Source: Sacculina carcini (Eukaryota > Arthropoda > Thecostraca > Sacculinidae). Taken from it: DNA of 64,000 bases. The DNA lies in NCBI GenBank assembly GCA_916048095.2, contig OU696592.1, positions 7,203,427 to 7,267,426 on the forward strand, given 5' to 3'. Below are positions 38,721-48,970 of this stretch, in pieces. The position numbers and the translations under genes are program-made. A model generated the notes under the pieces. That model had not been told where the DNA came from. It ran no database searches and saw only the letters and a program-made list of their open reading frames with translations. Positions within the stretch are counted from its first letter, which is position 1; the number at the start of each line of letters is the position of its first letter.

Positions 38721-41700
38721 TGACGGCCCACGACTGCCGTAAGAAGTGCCGTCTTTTATTCGTTACGGATCTCACAGGCCGTAGATATCTGGTGGACAGC
38801 GGGTCGGAGGTGTCGTTACTGCCGGCCCCCTCGGGATGTTCAGCCGCATTGAGTCAGCCGGTACTCCGCGCCGCCAATGGTACCTCCATATCTGTCTACA
38901 AGGTAAACCACCGTGTGGATGTAGACTTAGGTCTTGGCCGAGTGTACTCGTTTGGTTTTTTTGTGGCGGCAGTTCCGACTCCAATCCTCGGTGCTGACTT
39001 TTTGCGGGAATTCGGCCTCATGGTCGATATGACAAAACATCGGCTGATCGACAGCGCCACCTTTTTGTCAACCAGCAGTTCACCTCAACACACCGACCGG
39101 TATCCAGTCATAGTTCATGTCAGCACCGTCCAGCGACGAGAGCAGGACGGCGAAGGGTTTGCTGATGTTCGTCGGTCGAGCGAGTTTTTGAAACTCACAG
39201 TTCCGCCAACAGGGTTTCCTGTGGTATCCGTACCCGGTGTGAAACACCGCATCATCACTCGCGGCAACCCGGTGTTTGCTAGACCACGACGTCTCATGCC
39301 GGCCAAGCTAGCGGCCGCCAAGCGGGAGCTCGATGAGCTAGTGGAACGTGGCATCCTGGTACCATCATCTTCTTCATGGTCGAGCCCAATCCACCTGGTC
39401 CAGAAGGATGGTGGCGCTTCGTTCAGAATGGTTGGGTGTTACGAACGCCTCAACGCCATCACTGTCCCAGACAGATATCCTGTGCCGCACATGCAGACCT
39501 TCGCTGATCGTCTCTCAGGTGCCACCATTTTCAGCACAGTCGATCTGCCAAGAGCATTTGCTCAGGTTCCTGTGCATAAAGACGACCAAGATAAGACAGC
39601 CATTACCACTCCCTTCGGGCTGTTTCAGTACACCCGCATGCCCTTCGGTCTCTGCAACGCGGCACAGACGTTTCAGAGGTTGATGGACACGGTTCTCAGG
39701 GGAATGCCGCGGATGTACTGTTACCTAGACGACATTCTCATCTACTCGCCCGATGCTGCAACTCACCGCAGGGACTTGCAGGAGCTTTTTCGCCGTCTGA
39801 GCAAAGCTGGGTTGGCTGTCAAACCGGAGAAGTGTGTTTTTGGCGTCAGCAAGGTCCGCTTCGTTGGCATGGAGGTGTCCGCCCGTGGCATTGCACCTCT
39901 TCCCGACAAAGTGGAGGATTCGCTGTCCATGCCGCCGCCACGAGATCCAGCGGATTGCAGAAAATACCTGGGCATGGTGAACTTCTTTCATCGGTTCATC
40001 CCTAATCTGGCGTCGATACTGCAGCCACTTCATGACACGGCGAACGCGAAGCGCGGGTTTTCCTGGGGTCCGCGCCAAACGGCAGCCTTCGAGAAATCCA
40101 AATCTGCGCTGGCCGCCGTATCCCAGCTTGCGTACCCTCGACACGACGCCATCACAAAGGTCGTCGCGGACGCATCGGACCATGCCGTCGGCGCGGTCAT
40201 TTTGCAGCTGCAGGAAGGCAGATGGGTGCCTCTGGCATACCATTCTCGTGTGTTGGCCGGTGCCCAGCTGAGATGGTGCACAGGAGACAAGGAGCTGTTT
40301 GCCATTTTCAGCGTCTTGAAGCGTTTCAGGCATTTGCTTGAAGGTCGTCCAGAACTGCAGCTGTGGACGGATCACAAGCCGTTGACGCACGCGTTCACGA
40401 GCATGTCCGAGCGTTCGGCACGTGTACAGCGTCAACTGGCTTTCATCAGTGAATTCTCCACCGACATCAGACACATTAGCGGCCGAGACAACGCGGTGTC
40501 TGATTACCTGAGTCGACCACCGGTCTCAGTCACGGAACACCAGGTCTCACAGCTTGATGTCGTCGCTCAGCAAGGTCTGGACATCAGAAGGATCGCCATC
40601 GCGCAGCAAGGTGCCGCGGACGTTTCTGAACTCGCCGCCTCCCCGTCGCTTTGTGTTGAACGTCGAGAGGTCGAGGGTGTCCCGGGTGGCCTGCTAGTTG
40701 ACGTGTCTAATGGTGTTGATCGTCCTCTTGTACCTGAGTCGCTCCAGCACGATATCTTCTGTTCATTTCACAACATGCACCATCCTAGTGCACGAGCAAC
40801 ACGTCGCTTGATTTCCGAGCGCTTTGTTTTCAAACGCATCGGATCAAAGGTTTCAACCTGGGCGAAGAACTGTGTCCCTTGTCAGCAGTGCAAGGTCGGT
40901 CGTCATCAGCGCTCGGCTCTGCGTCATCCTGCCACACCGTCCGGCCGATTTGAGGCCCTGCACGTTGACATCGTCGGTCCGCTTCCTGAAGCAAACGGGT
41001 ACCATTACCTGTTTACTATCGTCGACAGGTACACACGCTACCCGGATGCTGTGCCAATGACGGACGCATCGGCTGCTTCGTGCGCACGTGCACTGCTGGA
41101 ATGGACTTCACGTTTCGGCATGTGCTTGTGCATCACATCAGATCGCGGACGACAGTTCGTATCTGATCTGTGGTCAGAGTTCTGGTCCATCCTGGGAGTG
41201 GCTCACAAAACAACATGCGCGTATTCTCCTCAGCAGAACGGATTGGTGGAGCGGATACATCGTCAATTGAAGGCGTCTCTCACCGCTGCACTGGAGAGAT
41301 CCACAAACTGGCTCATCGCTTTACCTGTTGTGCTGATGGGCATGCGAGCTTCTTATAAACCAGACATCAACTCGTCTTCAGCAGAGCTTGTCTTGGGAGA
41401 GAAAATGCGTCTGCCGGGCCAGTTCTTCTCTCAAACGACTCCAGCGCCGGCTTGTGAGACTGCTCGACAACTGGCAACTGCCATCTCCAAGCTGCGACCG
41501 ACACCAACATCCTGGCATCGGAGTTCTGACGCCGAACGCCCATTTGTCTCGCAGCCGCTGAAAACAGCGACACACGTATTTGTCCGCGTCGATGCTGTAC
41601 GCCCGCCTTTGACACCACCTTACCGTGGTCCATATGCTGTAATCAAGCGGGGTGACAAAGCTTTTGTCCTGGACATCAACGGAAGACTAGACACCGTCGC

Positions 41701-41908
41701 CCTTGACCGGCTGAAACCAGCATTCTCGGAGAACAGTGACGCGCCCTCTCCTGCTTCGGCATCGGCTCTTCCGAACGGAACACCAGCAGCCACTTCAACG
41801 ACCCAGACACCTCCCATTCCAGCTGAACCATCTCTCACACAGTGTCCAGACAGAATTGTGTGGTCACGGCGCGCCCGACTGGTTCGCGTCCCCAGACGCT
41901 ATCGGTAA
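38657..41908 (+). CDS. CsRn1-like Pol (protease, RT, RNase H, integrase)
   Basis: Open for 1083 codons in the -1 frame relative to gag, so probably made by ribosomal frameshifting; the listed start is just the frame limit. Protease: YLVDSGSEVS at about 44-53 and ILGADFL. Reverse transcriptase: motif A TVDLPRAFAQVP, and YLDD at 356-359. RNase H: VADASDHAVGAVI. Integrase: H-x4-H (HNMHHP region) with C-x2-C (CVPCQQC), and catalytic D771, D829, E865 with 35 residues between the last two. No stops or frameshifts. It could encode active proteins. Confidence 0.92.
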   Translation: MPGIVHFPRRRAGKRQRQPAVMTAHDCRKKCRLLFVTDLTGRRYLVDSGSEVSLLPAPSGCSAALSQPVLRAANGTSISVYKVNHRVDVDLGLGRVYSFGFFVAAVPTPILGADFLREFGLMVDMTKHRLIDSATFLSTSSSPQHTDRYPVIVHVSTVQRREQDGEGFADVRRSSEFLKLTVPPTGFPVVSVPGVKHRIITRGNPVFARPRRLMPAKLAAAKRELDELVERGILVPSSSSWSSPIHLVQKDGGASFRMVGCYERLNAITVPDRYPVPHMQTFADRLSGATIFSTVDLPRAFAQVPVHKDDQDKTAITTPFGLFQYTRMPFGLCNAAQTFQRLMDTVLRGMPRMYCYLDDILIYSPDAATHRRDLQELFRRLSKAGLAVKPEKCVFGVSKVRFVGMEVSARGIAPLPDKVEDSLSMPPPRDPADCRKYLGMVNFFHRFIPNLASILQPLHDTANAKRGFSWGPRQTAAFEKSKSALAAVSQLAYPRHDAITKVVADASDHAVGAVILQLQEGRWVPLAYHSRVLAGAQLRWCTGDKELFAIFSVLKRFRHLLEGRPELQLWTDHKPLTHAFTSMSERSARVQRQLAFISEFSTDIRHISGRDNAVSDYLSRPPVSVTEHQVSQLDVVAQQGLDIRRIAIAQQGAADVSELAASPSLCVERREVEGVPGGLLVDVSNGVDRPLVPESLQHDIFCSFHNMHHPSARATRRLISERFVFKRIGSKVSTWAKNCVPCQQCKVGRHQRSALRHPATPSGRFEALHVDIVGPLPEANGYHYLFTIVDRYTRYPDAVPMTDASAASCARALLEWTSRFGMCLCITSDRGRQFVSDLWSEFWSILGVAHKTTCAYSPQQNGLVERIHRQLKASLTAALERSTNWLIALPVVLMGMRASYKPDINSSSAELVLGEKMRLPGQFFSQTTPAPACETARQLATAISKLRPTPTSWHRSSDAERPFVSQPLKTATHVFVRVDAVRPPLTPPYRGPYAVIKRGDKAFVLDINGRLDTVALDRLKPAFSENSDAPSPASASALPNGTPAATSTTQTPPIPAEPSLTQCPDRIVWSRRARLVRVPRRYR
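38693..38699 (+). promoter_or_regulatory. -1 frameshift slippery heptamer GGGAAAC
   Basis: GGGAAAC lies in the gag register as CCG-GGA-AAC, the X-XXY-YYZ form. After five bases, CGGCAG (38705-38710) can pair with CTGCCG just downstream (near 38734), making a stem-loop of the kind that stimulates slippage. It falls inside the 64-nt gag/pol overlap, and the pol frame is -1. Confidence 0.8.
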
Positions 41909-41933
41909 TCGGTGCCTTGCACCTGAAGGGGGC

Positions 41934-42137
41934 TGTGGCCGCCGTCTGTTATTTATATTTATTTAATAGTTAAATATCATGCAATTGTTATATTGTTTCT
42001 GTTTTATTGTTAGACCTTGTGTGCGCCAAATGTGAAGGTGTAAAGACAACAACACATCGTGCTTCAGTAAATACACCAGTCGTTCGTTGCAGCTCGTGTG
42101 TGTTAATTACTCGTTACTGTACTTACTCGTTCCTACA
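41934..42137 (+). repeat. 3' LTR of the CsRn1-like element
   Basis: Direct repeat of 37628-37827. Preceded by the purine tract GAAGGGGGC. Confidence 0.9.
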
Positions 42138-43330
42138 TGCTCTCAGTGTTCGAGTTAAGGTGTTTCTGTATTTTTTGTATTCTTCTTTGAACGTGATTGG
42201 CCACTTTTTTGATAGTTTCTCAAGTTTATGTTTTTTACGTATACAATCCTTTAGACTTTTTGTTAAATATGGATTTAAATTTTGTTTCGGTTTTATTTTT
42301 TGGATATAAAGTGGAAAGGTTTCCTCGAATTTTTTGTGAAATATCATGATGAATCGTACGCTATATTAACATCTGAACACTCCATTACTGCTGACCAATC
42401 AGTGGTGGATATGTCCTGTCTAAATTTTTCTATTGTTTGTTTGCAAAAACTTCTTCTATATGAATAATTCATCCTGCCCTTGTCATTATTACTATTTTTA
42501 AAAAATGACAAAATGGGACAATGGTCTGAAATATCATTTTGAATTATTTAGTTGGCTGAGTTTGAGTGTGTATTTCTTGTCCATATTATTTGTCCATATT
42601 TGGTCAAGTAGTGTGGCTGTTGTGTTTGTCAATCTAGTGGGCTTTGATGTCAGAGGATATAAAGAGAATGAATGCATGCAATTTTTGAATTCAGTTGTCA
42701 TATTGCCATTACTTAATAGGTCAATATTGAAATCCCCGAACACATAAATATCAGAGTATTTTTTCCGGTAAGCTATATCTAAATTTTCATGAATTTTTTC
42801 AAGAAACATTTGATAATCAGAATTTGGTGGCCTGTAAACGCAAATAATCAAATAATGCTTATTGTTATATTCTGTTTCTACACTTAAACACTCAATACAA
42901 GGATAATGAAAAGACATATCTATTTTTTTGCTATAATTTTACTATTGATATAAATAGCTATTCCACCGCCGAATCTGTTCCTACATTCAGTAAACATATT
43001 ATAACCAGGAAGAGTGTATAATTTCGTGATCATTGCATCTAATCTTGTCTCCATTAAACCTATGACATCAAGATCTAGACCAATGGTAGAGATAATATCG
43101 TCACAGAATGTTTGGAATTTTTTGGTATACTACGTATATTCATACTACATATTGTGAAACAGTTTGCCCGTCTAATTGGAAAATCGCACGCAAATAAATA
43201 TTTTGAGTCTGGTATATTAATTGTGTTTGTGTAAATTGTGTCGACGTCGAAATCATCATTGAAAAGGACAGTTTCGCTGACAGTGTTGAAATTGCTAGTC
43301 ACTTCATTATTTCCTGTATCCATGTTTTGA
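42138..43330 (-). mobile_element. LINE copy B, endonuclease half
   Basis: Minus strand: 43323-43075 gives the start of ORF2 (FTICSMNIRSIPKN, the usual N-terminal beginning of the APE endonuclease). 42917-42534 has LIICVYRPPNSD, VFGDFNIDLLS and PTRLTNTTATLLDQIWTN (endonuclease catalytic blocks). 42347-42138 reads YLTKSLKDCIRKKHKLEKL up to the CsRn1-like element. Frames are broken between blocks. It joins the RT part at 37627 once the LTR element is removed. Confidence 0.85.
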
Positions 43331-43398
43331 TGCTATATATACATGCTATTTGTATATAAACTTGCTAGATAAATTACACTGGAGAAGTTGATACAGTC

Positions 43399-43608
43399 TT
43401 ACTTATTACGAGTGCGAAGTTGGGTCCTCTTGGTCACCTGTTGACTTGTACGTTCATTATTATTGTCCGCTGGAACAGTTTGACTTGACTTTGCTTCGGC
43501 CGCAGGTTTTTGTCTGATGTCTTGGATAGCTTGTGCTGTCGCTGTTGAAGTTGTCGTTAGTGTGTTCACAGGTGCATGCGCCTCTCGCGTGTGAAAGGAC
43601 GGGCCCAT
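43399..43608 (-). pseudogene. Short LINE 5' open frame (possible ORF1 remnant)
   Basis: A 69-codon frame rich in Thr, Ala and Gln lies just upstream of the LINE ORF2 start. It has no recognised motif and could be an ORF1 remnant or chance. Confidence 0.3.
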
Positions 43609-43864
43609 AAAACTTGAGTTTCGGATATTTAAACATGTAACATTGAATATGTAATAAATTTAGTATTTGTTATAAAACCTCATTTATCCGTGTTTGATGT
43701 GGTATTTGTTATTAGAATAGATTATAACTCCACTGAGGTAATGCGTGCGTCTATGAGTCTATGAGTTTAAAGGAAATGTGTGTGTGTGTATGAATTAATC
43801 ACAGCTGATTGCTCACGTAACCCTTTATCAGTCAGCTGACGAGAGGAATTTGTGTCTTTACAGT

Positions 43865-44203
43865 TGTTATGATCTGACATCCTTGCTATTGCTAGTGACT
43901 GGTTTCCCTCTGAGAAAAATGCGGCGATGTATTTTCCACTCGAAGTGTTTGTTATTTGCTAAGGGTTGTTTTCGGTATGTTTTCGTATAGTCTCGTTTAT
44001 AATATGTAACTAAATACGTTTTGTGCTCAATGAACATTGCTGTTACAAGTTGAGCATCCGCTCTCTTATATTTTGTAAATTTGATGCGTTAATTATTGTG
44101 TATGATGTATGATGCTTAAATGTATGATTTGATCGTTCACAGATATGTCGTGAATTTTGAGTTTAATAAAGCCTTTCGTTCAGGTTCGTTGAGTTTCATG
44201 ACA
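43865..44203 (+). repeat. Gypsy-2 5' LTR (339 bp)
   Basis: Same length as the 3' LTR, with about five single-base differences. Contains AATAAA near 44165 and the primer-complementary segment at 44154-44170. Confidence 0.95.
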
Positions 44204-44204
44204 A

Positions 44205-44221
44205 TTTATTAAACTCAAAAT
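44205..44221 (+). promoter_or_regulatory. Gypsy-2 primer-binding site complementary to own LTR
   Basis: TTTATTAAACTCAAAAT starts one base after the 5' LTR. Its exact 17-nt complement ATTTTGAGTTTAATAAA is in the LTR at 44154-44170. The 3' LTR copy carries one mismatch. Same arrangement as Gypsy-1, with unrelated sequence. Confidence 0.75.
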
Positions 44222-44240
44222 AATCAACGCTGGTTCCATC

Positions 44241-46853
44241 ATGGAAAATCTTTTGAAACCTTTGCGTTTCGAGGGCAATGACGAGACCACCGCGGAGCAG
44301 TGGACGCATTGGCATATAACGTTGAACAACTGTATCTCATCTCTCTCTGCGATGCCTCCAGACACTCCTCTGAACAAACTCAGCATTCTCTTCAATTATA
44401 TTTCACCGAATGTGTACTCTCTCATCTCCGATTGTGTAACATATGAGGAAGCAATCAGCGTGTTGAAATCGACTTACGTCAAACCCAAAAACACGGTGTT
44501 TGCAAGGCATCTGCTGGCCACCAAAAAGCAATCTACAGGAGAAAAAATTGATTCGTTTCTGCAATCTTTGAAAGGTCTTACAAAGGATTGTCAGTTCGGC
44601 GCCGTGAATGCACTTGAACATTCGAACCAGGCGATTCGTGACGCATTTATATCTGGCCTGGCGTCGGACGAGATCCGTCAGCGACTGCTAGAAAAATCTG
44701 ATCTGACATTGGAGTCGGCAGTGGCCACTGCACGCAGCCTAGAAATGGCTCAGATGAACGCCGCTGCTTATCGTCCTGCGTATGCAGCAGTTGCGGAGGT
44801 CACTCCTATAGAAGCGGCGTCTCCGGACTCAGATGCAGAATGTTCTGCTATGCGCAAAACGTCAACAACTTGCCAGTTCTGCGGGAAACCACCTCATCCG
44901 CGATGGAGGTGCCCTGCCAAAGATTCACTGTGCAGGAACTGCGGTAAAAAAGGGCATTTTGCCGTAGTGTGTAAATCATCTTCCTCGAGAAGTAACCCCG
45001 TGAGAACAAACGCTGCACTGAGTATCGCTGCTACGCGGCCGTTCGATTCTCCTAAATATCCCATGCTTTCTGTGGAAATTGATCGCAGACAATTCAAGGC
45101 TATGGTAGACAGTGGCAGCACGGATAACTTCATTCGACCAGAGATCGCAAAAAAGATGCATCTGAGAATTCTCAAATCAAGCGAGACCGTGTATATGGCG
45201 TCGTCTCAACTGATGAGCCGTACTGGAGGGTACTGTCTAGTGGACATATCGGTCGAAGGAAACGTGTATCGCAACGTTCGCCTGACAATTATGCCTGATC
45301 TGTGTGTACCGATGATACTCGGCCAAACTTTCATGAGACTCCATCGCACGGTCGAGTTCAAATTCGGAGGAAATAATCCGACTTTGCAAGTATGTGGAGT
45401 GGCACAAATGAATATCGATCCACCTGCCCTGTTCTCCAATCTTACTGAAGACTGCCGACCCATCTGCACAAGAAGCCGCTACTACTCTTCTTCTGATCGA
45501 GAATTCATCAAGAACGAAGTTCGAAAGCTGCTGAAGGATGGCATCATCAAAAAGTCGAACTCACCGTGGAGAGCCCAGATCGTGGTCACTCATAATGAAC
45601 GACACAAAAAGCGAATGGTGATTGACTATTCATCCACAATCAATAAATTCACCGAACTGGACGCCTTTCCACTTCCGAAAATTTCCAACATCATTCATAG
45701 TCTCACGCAATATAAGGTGTTTTCCAAAATGTATATGAAATCGGCGTACTACCAATGCCCTATTCGTGAAGGTGACAGGAAGTATACAGCATTCGAGGCT
45801 CTTGGAGAACTATTTGAGTTCACAAGACTTCCGTTTGGATTGACAAACTCTGTGGCGGTTTTTCAGCGCGTTTTGACCGACCTAATACGTAGAAACAACA
45901 TAAAGGGTGCTCATCTGTATATCGACGACATTGTGATCGGTGCTGATAATGAAAAAGAGTTGAATCAGCGTGTGGAGGCATTCACGAAGGTTGCCAAAGG
46001 AATGGGCCTCCAGCTCAACCAAGATAAGTGCGAATTCAACGTCCGATGTCTCAAATACCTGGGTCATCAAATCGAGAATGGAACCGTAAGACCAGACCCG
46101 GAAAGACTTGAACCTCTCAAGAGTCTGCCATTTCCTCAGTGTAAAAAGTCCCTGAAACGCTGTCTGGGGCTTTTCTCGTACTACTCTGTCTGGATTCCAA
46201 ATTTTTCATCGCAAATCAGCCCTCTTCTGAATACGTCATCATTTCCTTTGACGATTGAAGCCCGGTGGGCTTTTGAAAAACTGAAGGATGACATCTGTTC
46301 GGCCTCACTGTGCGCCATCAAGGATGACTCTCCTTTCAGAATCGAGACTGACGCCTCTGGCTCGGCTCTGGCTGCAACCCTCTCTCAAGAAGGAAGACCA
46401 GTTGCCTTCTTTTCTAGGACATTAAATCGCTCGGAACGTTCTCTGTCAACTATCGAACGTGAGGCAGCAGCGGTAATCGAATCCATCAGGAAATGGCAAC
46501 ACCTGCTTACGGGACGAAAATTCACTATCGTCACCGACCAACAAGCCGTATCTTTCATTTTCAACAGCAAATGCCTCTCCAAGGTGAAAAATGATAAATT
46601 GATGCGTTGGAGGCTTGAACTTTCCAGTTACTGTTATGATATAGAATACCGTCCTGGAGAATTTAACGCACCTGCTGATGCTCTATCGAGAGCATGTTCT
46701 CTCACGCTGACGTCATCCTTATCGGATATTCACGTTGCGCTCTGCCATCCCGGTGTCGCCCGGTTGAATCATTTCGTGAAGGAGAAGAACCTCCCATTCT
46801 CAACTGAAGACGTCAAGAACGTCTGTCGCGTTGCAGAACGTGCGCTGAGCTGA
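44241..46853 (+). pseudogene. Gypsy-2 Gag-Pol N-terminal part (870 aa), broken
   Basis: The frame starts MENLLKPLRF and is clearly related to Gypsy-1. Gag is followed by two CCHC knuckles (CQFCGKPPHPRWRC, CRNCGKKGHFAVVC), protease MVDSGSTDNF and MILGQTFM, RT with YIDD (LYIDDIVIG), RNase H ETDASGSALAATL, and the start of the integrase zinc domain. In RT motif A the residue at the catalytic Asp position is Tyr498 (FSKMYMKSAYYQ, where Gypsy-1 has FSTVDLKNAYYQ). A one-base deletion after 46830 shifts the frame, and translation stops at 46853. Confidence 0.9.
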
Positions 46854-46906
46854 AGCCTAGGCTTCACAAATCTCCTCCTGGTACACTCATCCATGCTGGC
46901 CGTCCG

Positions 46907-47794
46907 ATGCAACGTTTGGCCATCGATTTTGTCGGACACAAACCATCAACGAATGGTAATCGCTATCTCCTAGTTATCGTCGACGAGTATTCTAGATTCC
47001 CGTTTGCGTTCGCCTGTGCAGACATGACTTCTCAAACGGTGATTACGTGTTTGACTAGTCTCTTCACCTTGGTAGGATGTCCTGAAACAATTCACAGCGA
47101 TAGAGGTGCACAATTCGTGTCTCCTGATCTCAAGCATTTCCTGTATCACAACGGTGTAACTATGTCGCACTCCTCGCCGTATCATCCTATAGGAAACGGC
47201 CAATGTGAGAGAATGAACGGCTGCCTGTGGAGATCCATACGTCTGGCACTCAGGTCGCGACAGCTGAATGAAACACAATGGCAAGAAGTGCTGGATATTG
47301 CTCTGCACTCGGTGCGCTCGCTGCTATGTACTTCAACAAACACCACTCCGCATAATCGCTTCTTCAACTTTATGCGTCGATCTGGAACCGGATATTCTAT
47401 GCCCACCTGGTTGGCTGGAGGGCCTGCATTGCTCAGGAAGTTCGTCCGTACCAGCAAGTCTGACGCTGTTGTAGAGCCGGTGGAAATACTATCGTCTAGC
47501 CCGAAAGTCGCTAGAATCCGCCACTCTGACGGACGGGAATCTTCCGTGTCTACCGATGACCTCGCACCACTTCCGGCTTTCAGTGATAAGTCATATGATG
47601 AATCAAATGCCACTTCGGCCGAAAACGCCAACGTTGACATCTCTCCTCGGACACTCAATCCAGAGTCCGTGGCTGGCGCTGAAGACTCTTCGAGAACAAC
47701 TTGCGACCCAGATAGTGAAGGTGCCGTCAACCTCGGTACTTCTGAAGACTCACCCGCTGATGTCGCCGACACGGAGACCGCGTTGAAGTTCTGA
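46907..47794 (+). pseudogene. Gypsy-2 integrase core and C-terminus (downstream of frameshift)
   Basis: Resumes the pol frame with AIDFVGHKPS (first catalytic Asp), IHSDRGAQF (second) and NGQCERMNG (Glu). It then continues through a Ser/Thr-rich C-terminal extension to a stop at 47794. The apparent start Met is an internal residue, as the upstream frame is lost through the deletion at 46830. Confidence 0.85.
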
Positions 47795-47871
47795 CCGCCA
47801 AGATCTCGATCAGGACGACGTGTCGTCTTGAACAGGAAATACCAGCATTAATTTTTTTTACAAGGGGAGAG

Positions 47872-48210
47872 TGTTATGATCTGGCATCCTTGCTATTGCT
47901 AGTGACTGGTTTCCCTCTGAGAGAAATGCGGCGATGTATTTTCCACTCGAAGTGTTTGTTATTTGCTAAGGGTTGTTTTCGGTATGTTTTCGTATAGTCT
48001 CGTTTATAATATGTAACTAAATACGTTTTGTGCTCAATGAACATTGCTGTTACAAGTTGAGCATCCGCTCTCTTATATTTTGTAAATTTGATGCGTTAAT
48101 TGTTGTGTATGATGTATGATGCTTAAATGTATGATTTGATCGTTCACAGATATGTCGTGAATTTTGGGTTTAATAAAGCCTTTCGTTCAGGCTCGTTGAG
48201 TTTCATGACA
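47872..48210 (+). repeat. Gypsy-2 3' LTR (339 bp)
   Basis: Direct repeat of 43865-44203, followed by the ACAGT target duplication. Confidence 0.95.
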
Positions 48211-48215
48211 ACAGT

Positions 48216-48600
48216 GTTGTTGGTGTGGAGGATAATATGTATGTATGTACACACCCACACACACACACACACACACACATGAGTAAATTCACACAAAATA
48301 TAATTAGTTGAGAGAACATACACGAATTTAAGCAAAAACCAAATTCAAACACATAACTGTTTCTTATTGCCTGCACTGAAAACATATATTGACGCTGTGC
48401 TCGCTTGTGGTCCAATGCAGCCTGTATTTTGGGTCCAGCATGACTGTGAGGTCTGCTGAGATCGGGACCTTTGCATGGTGGAAGGATCTGGTGAGATCGT
48501 GGACCTGTGAGGTCGAAGGATCTGTATAGATCGAGTTATCTGTTGAGATCGAGGATCCGGAGAGTGGATCGTGAGATCAGACGTGACCGGGTTGGAGTCT
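48216..48600. other. Spacer with (CA)n and GATC-rich short repeats
   Basis: (CA)n at 48248-48280. 48470-48570 has repeated GGATCTG/GAGATCGAGG-type motifs. No gene. Confidence 0.5.
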
Positions 48601-48960
48601 GAGGAAGCTCCGTGAAGTAAAAAAAATAGAATACTCTGTTTACAGTCGTAACAGTAGAGCTTGGACTTCCTGTCCTTTTTGGGAGGACACAAGTAGCATC
48701 TCTTTCTCTTGTTCGTATTTTCTGTTGAAAGACATCAAGAGGATGTAATAGGTCTCTTAATTGGTGGGCTGTCATTAGGCAATACTCGTTTCCTTCAATG
48801 TTCGTATATGTGCAAATCTTCTGAATCTCGAAAACATAGTAAAAATACTGAAGCGATATCGTCCACATTGCGGTTAGCGTACCTACTTAGACCACTCCTT
48901 TCACGCACAATGTTATGAACACGAAGTCTCCCTGCCGAAACCGATTGCGGATCAGATGTC
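48601..48960 (-). pseudogene. Possible piggyBac-like transposase C-terminal relic
   Basis: Minus-strand frames around 48710-48610 read KRKRCYLCPPKKDRKSKLY then CYDCKQSI and, shifted, FTELP. This matches the C-x2-C...C-x2-C cysteine-rich end of piggyBac-family transposases. The preceding 250 bp are open but not recognisable and contain frame breaks. The catalytic domain is absent, so the call rests on the cysteine motif alone. Confidence 0.45.
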
Positions 48961-48970
48961 CAGTTTTCAA

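Larger units (their letters stand above)
37628..42137 (+). mobile_element. CsRn1-like Ty3/Gypsy element, apparently intact
   Basis: LTRs of about 200 bp (37628-37827) and 204 bp (41934-42137) start TGTGGCCGCC and end CCTACA; they differ mainly by a 4-bp indel near the end. The 4-bp duplication TGCT flanks it (37624-37627, 42138-42141). The primer site TGGTGACCCCGAC follows the 5' LTR at 37830-37842; as I recall, CsRn1/Kabuki elements use tRNA-Trp with this sequence. A purine tract (GAAGGGGGC) precedes the 3' LTR. gag and pol frames are open. It splits LINE copy B. Confidence 0.92.
43865..48210 (+). mobile_element. Full-length Ty3/Gypsy element (Gypsy-2), inactivated
   Basis: LTRs of 339 bp (43865-44203 and 47872-48210) begin TGTTATGATCTG and end TTTCATGACA, with about five transitions between them (roughly 1.5%). 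Target duplication ACAGT at 43860-43864 and 48211-48215. A purine tract AAGGGGAGAG precedes the 3' LTR. The primer site is complementary to the element's own LTR. pol has a substituted RT catalytic residue and a frameshift in integrase, so this copy is dead. Confidence 0.95.
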
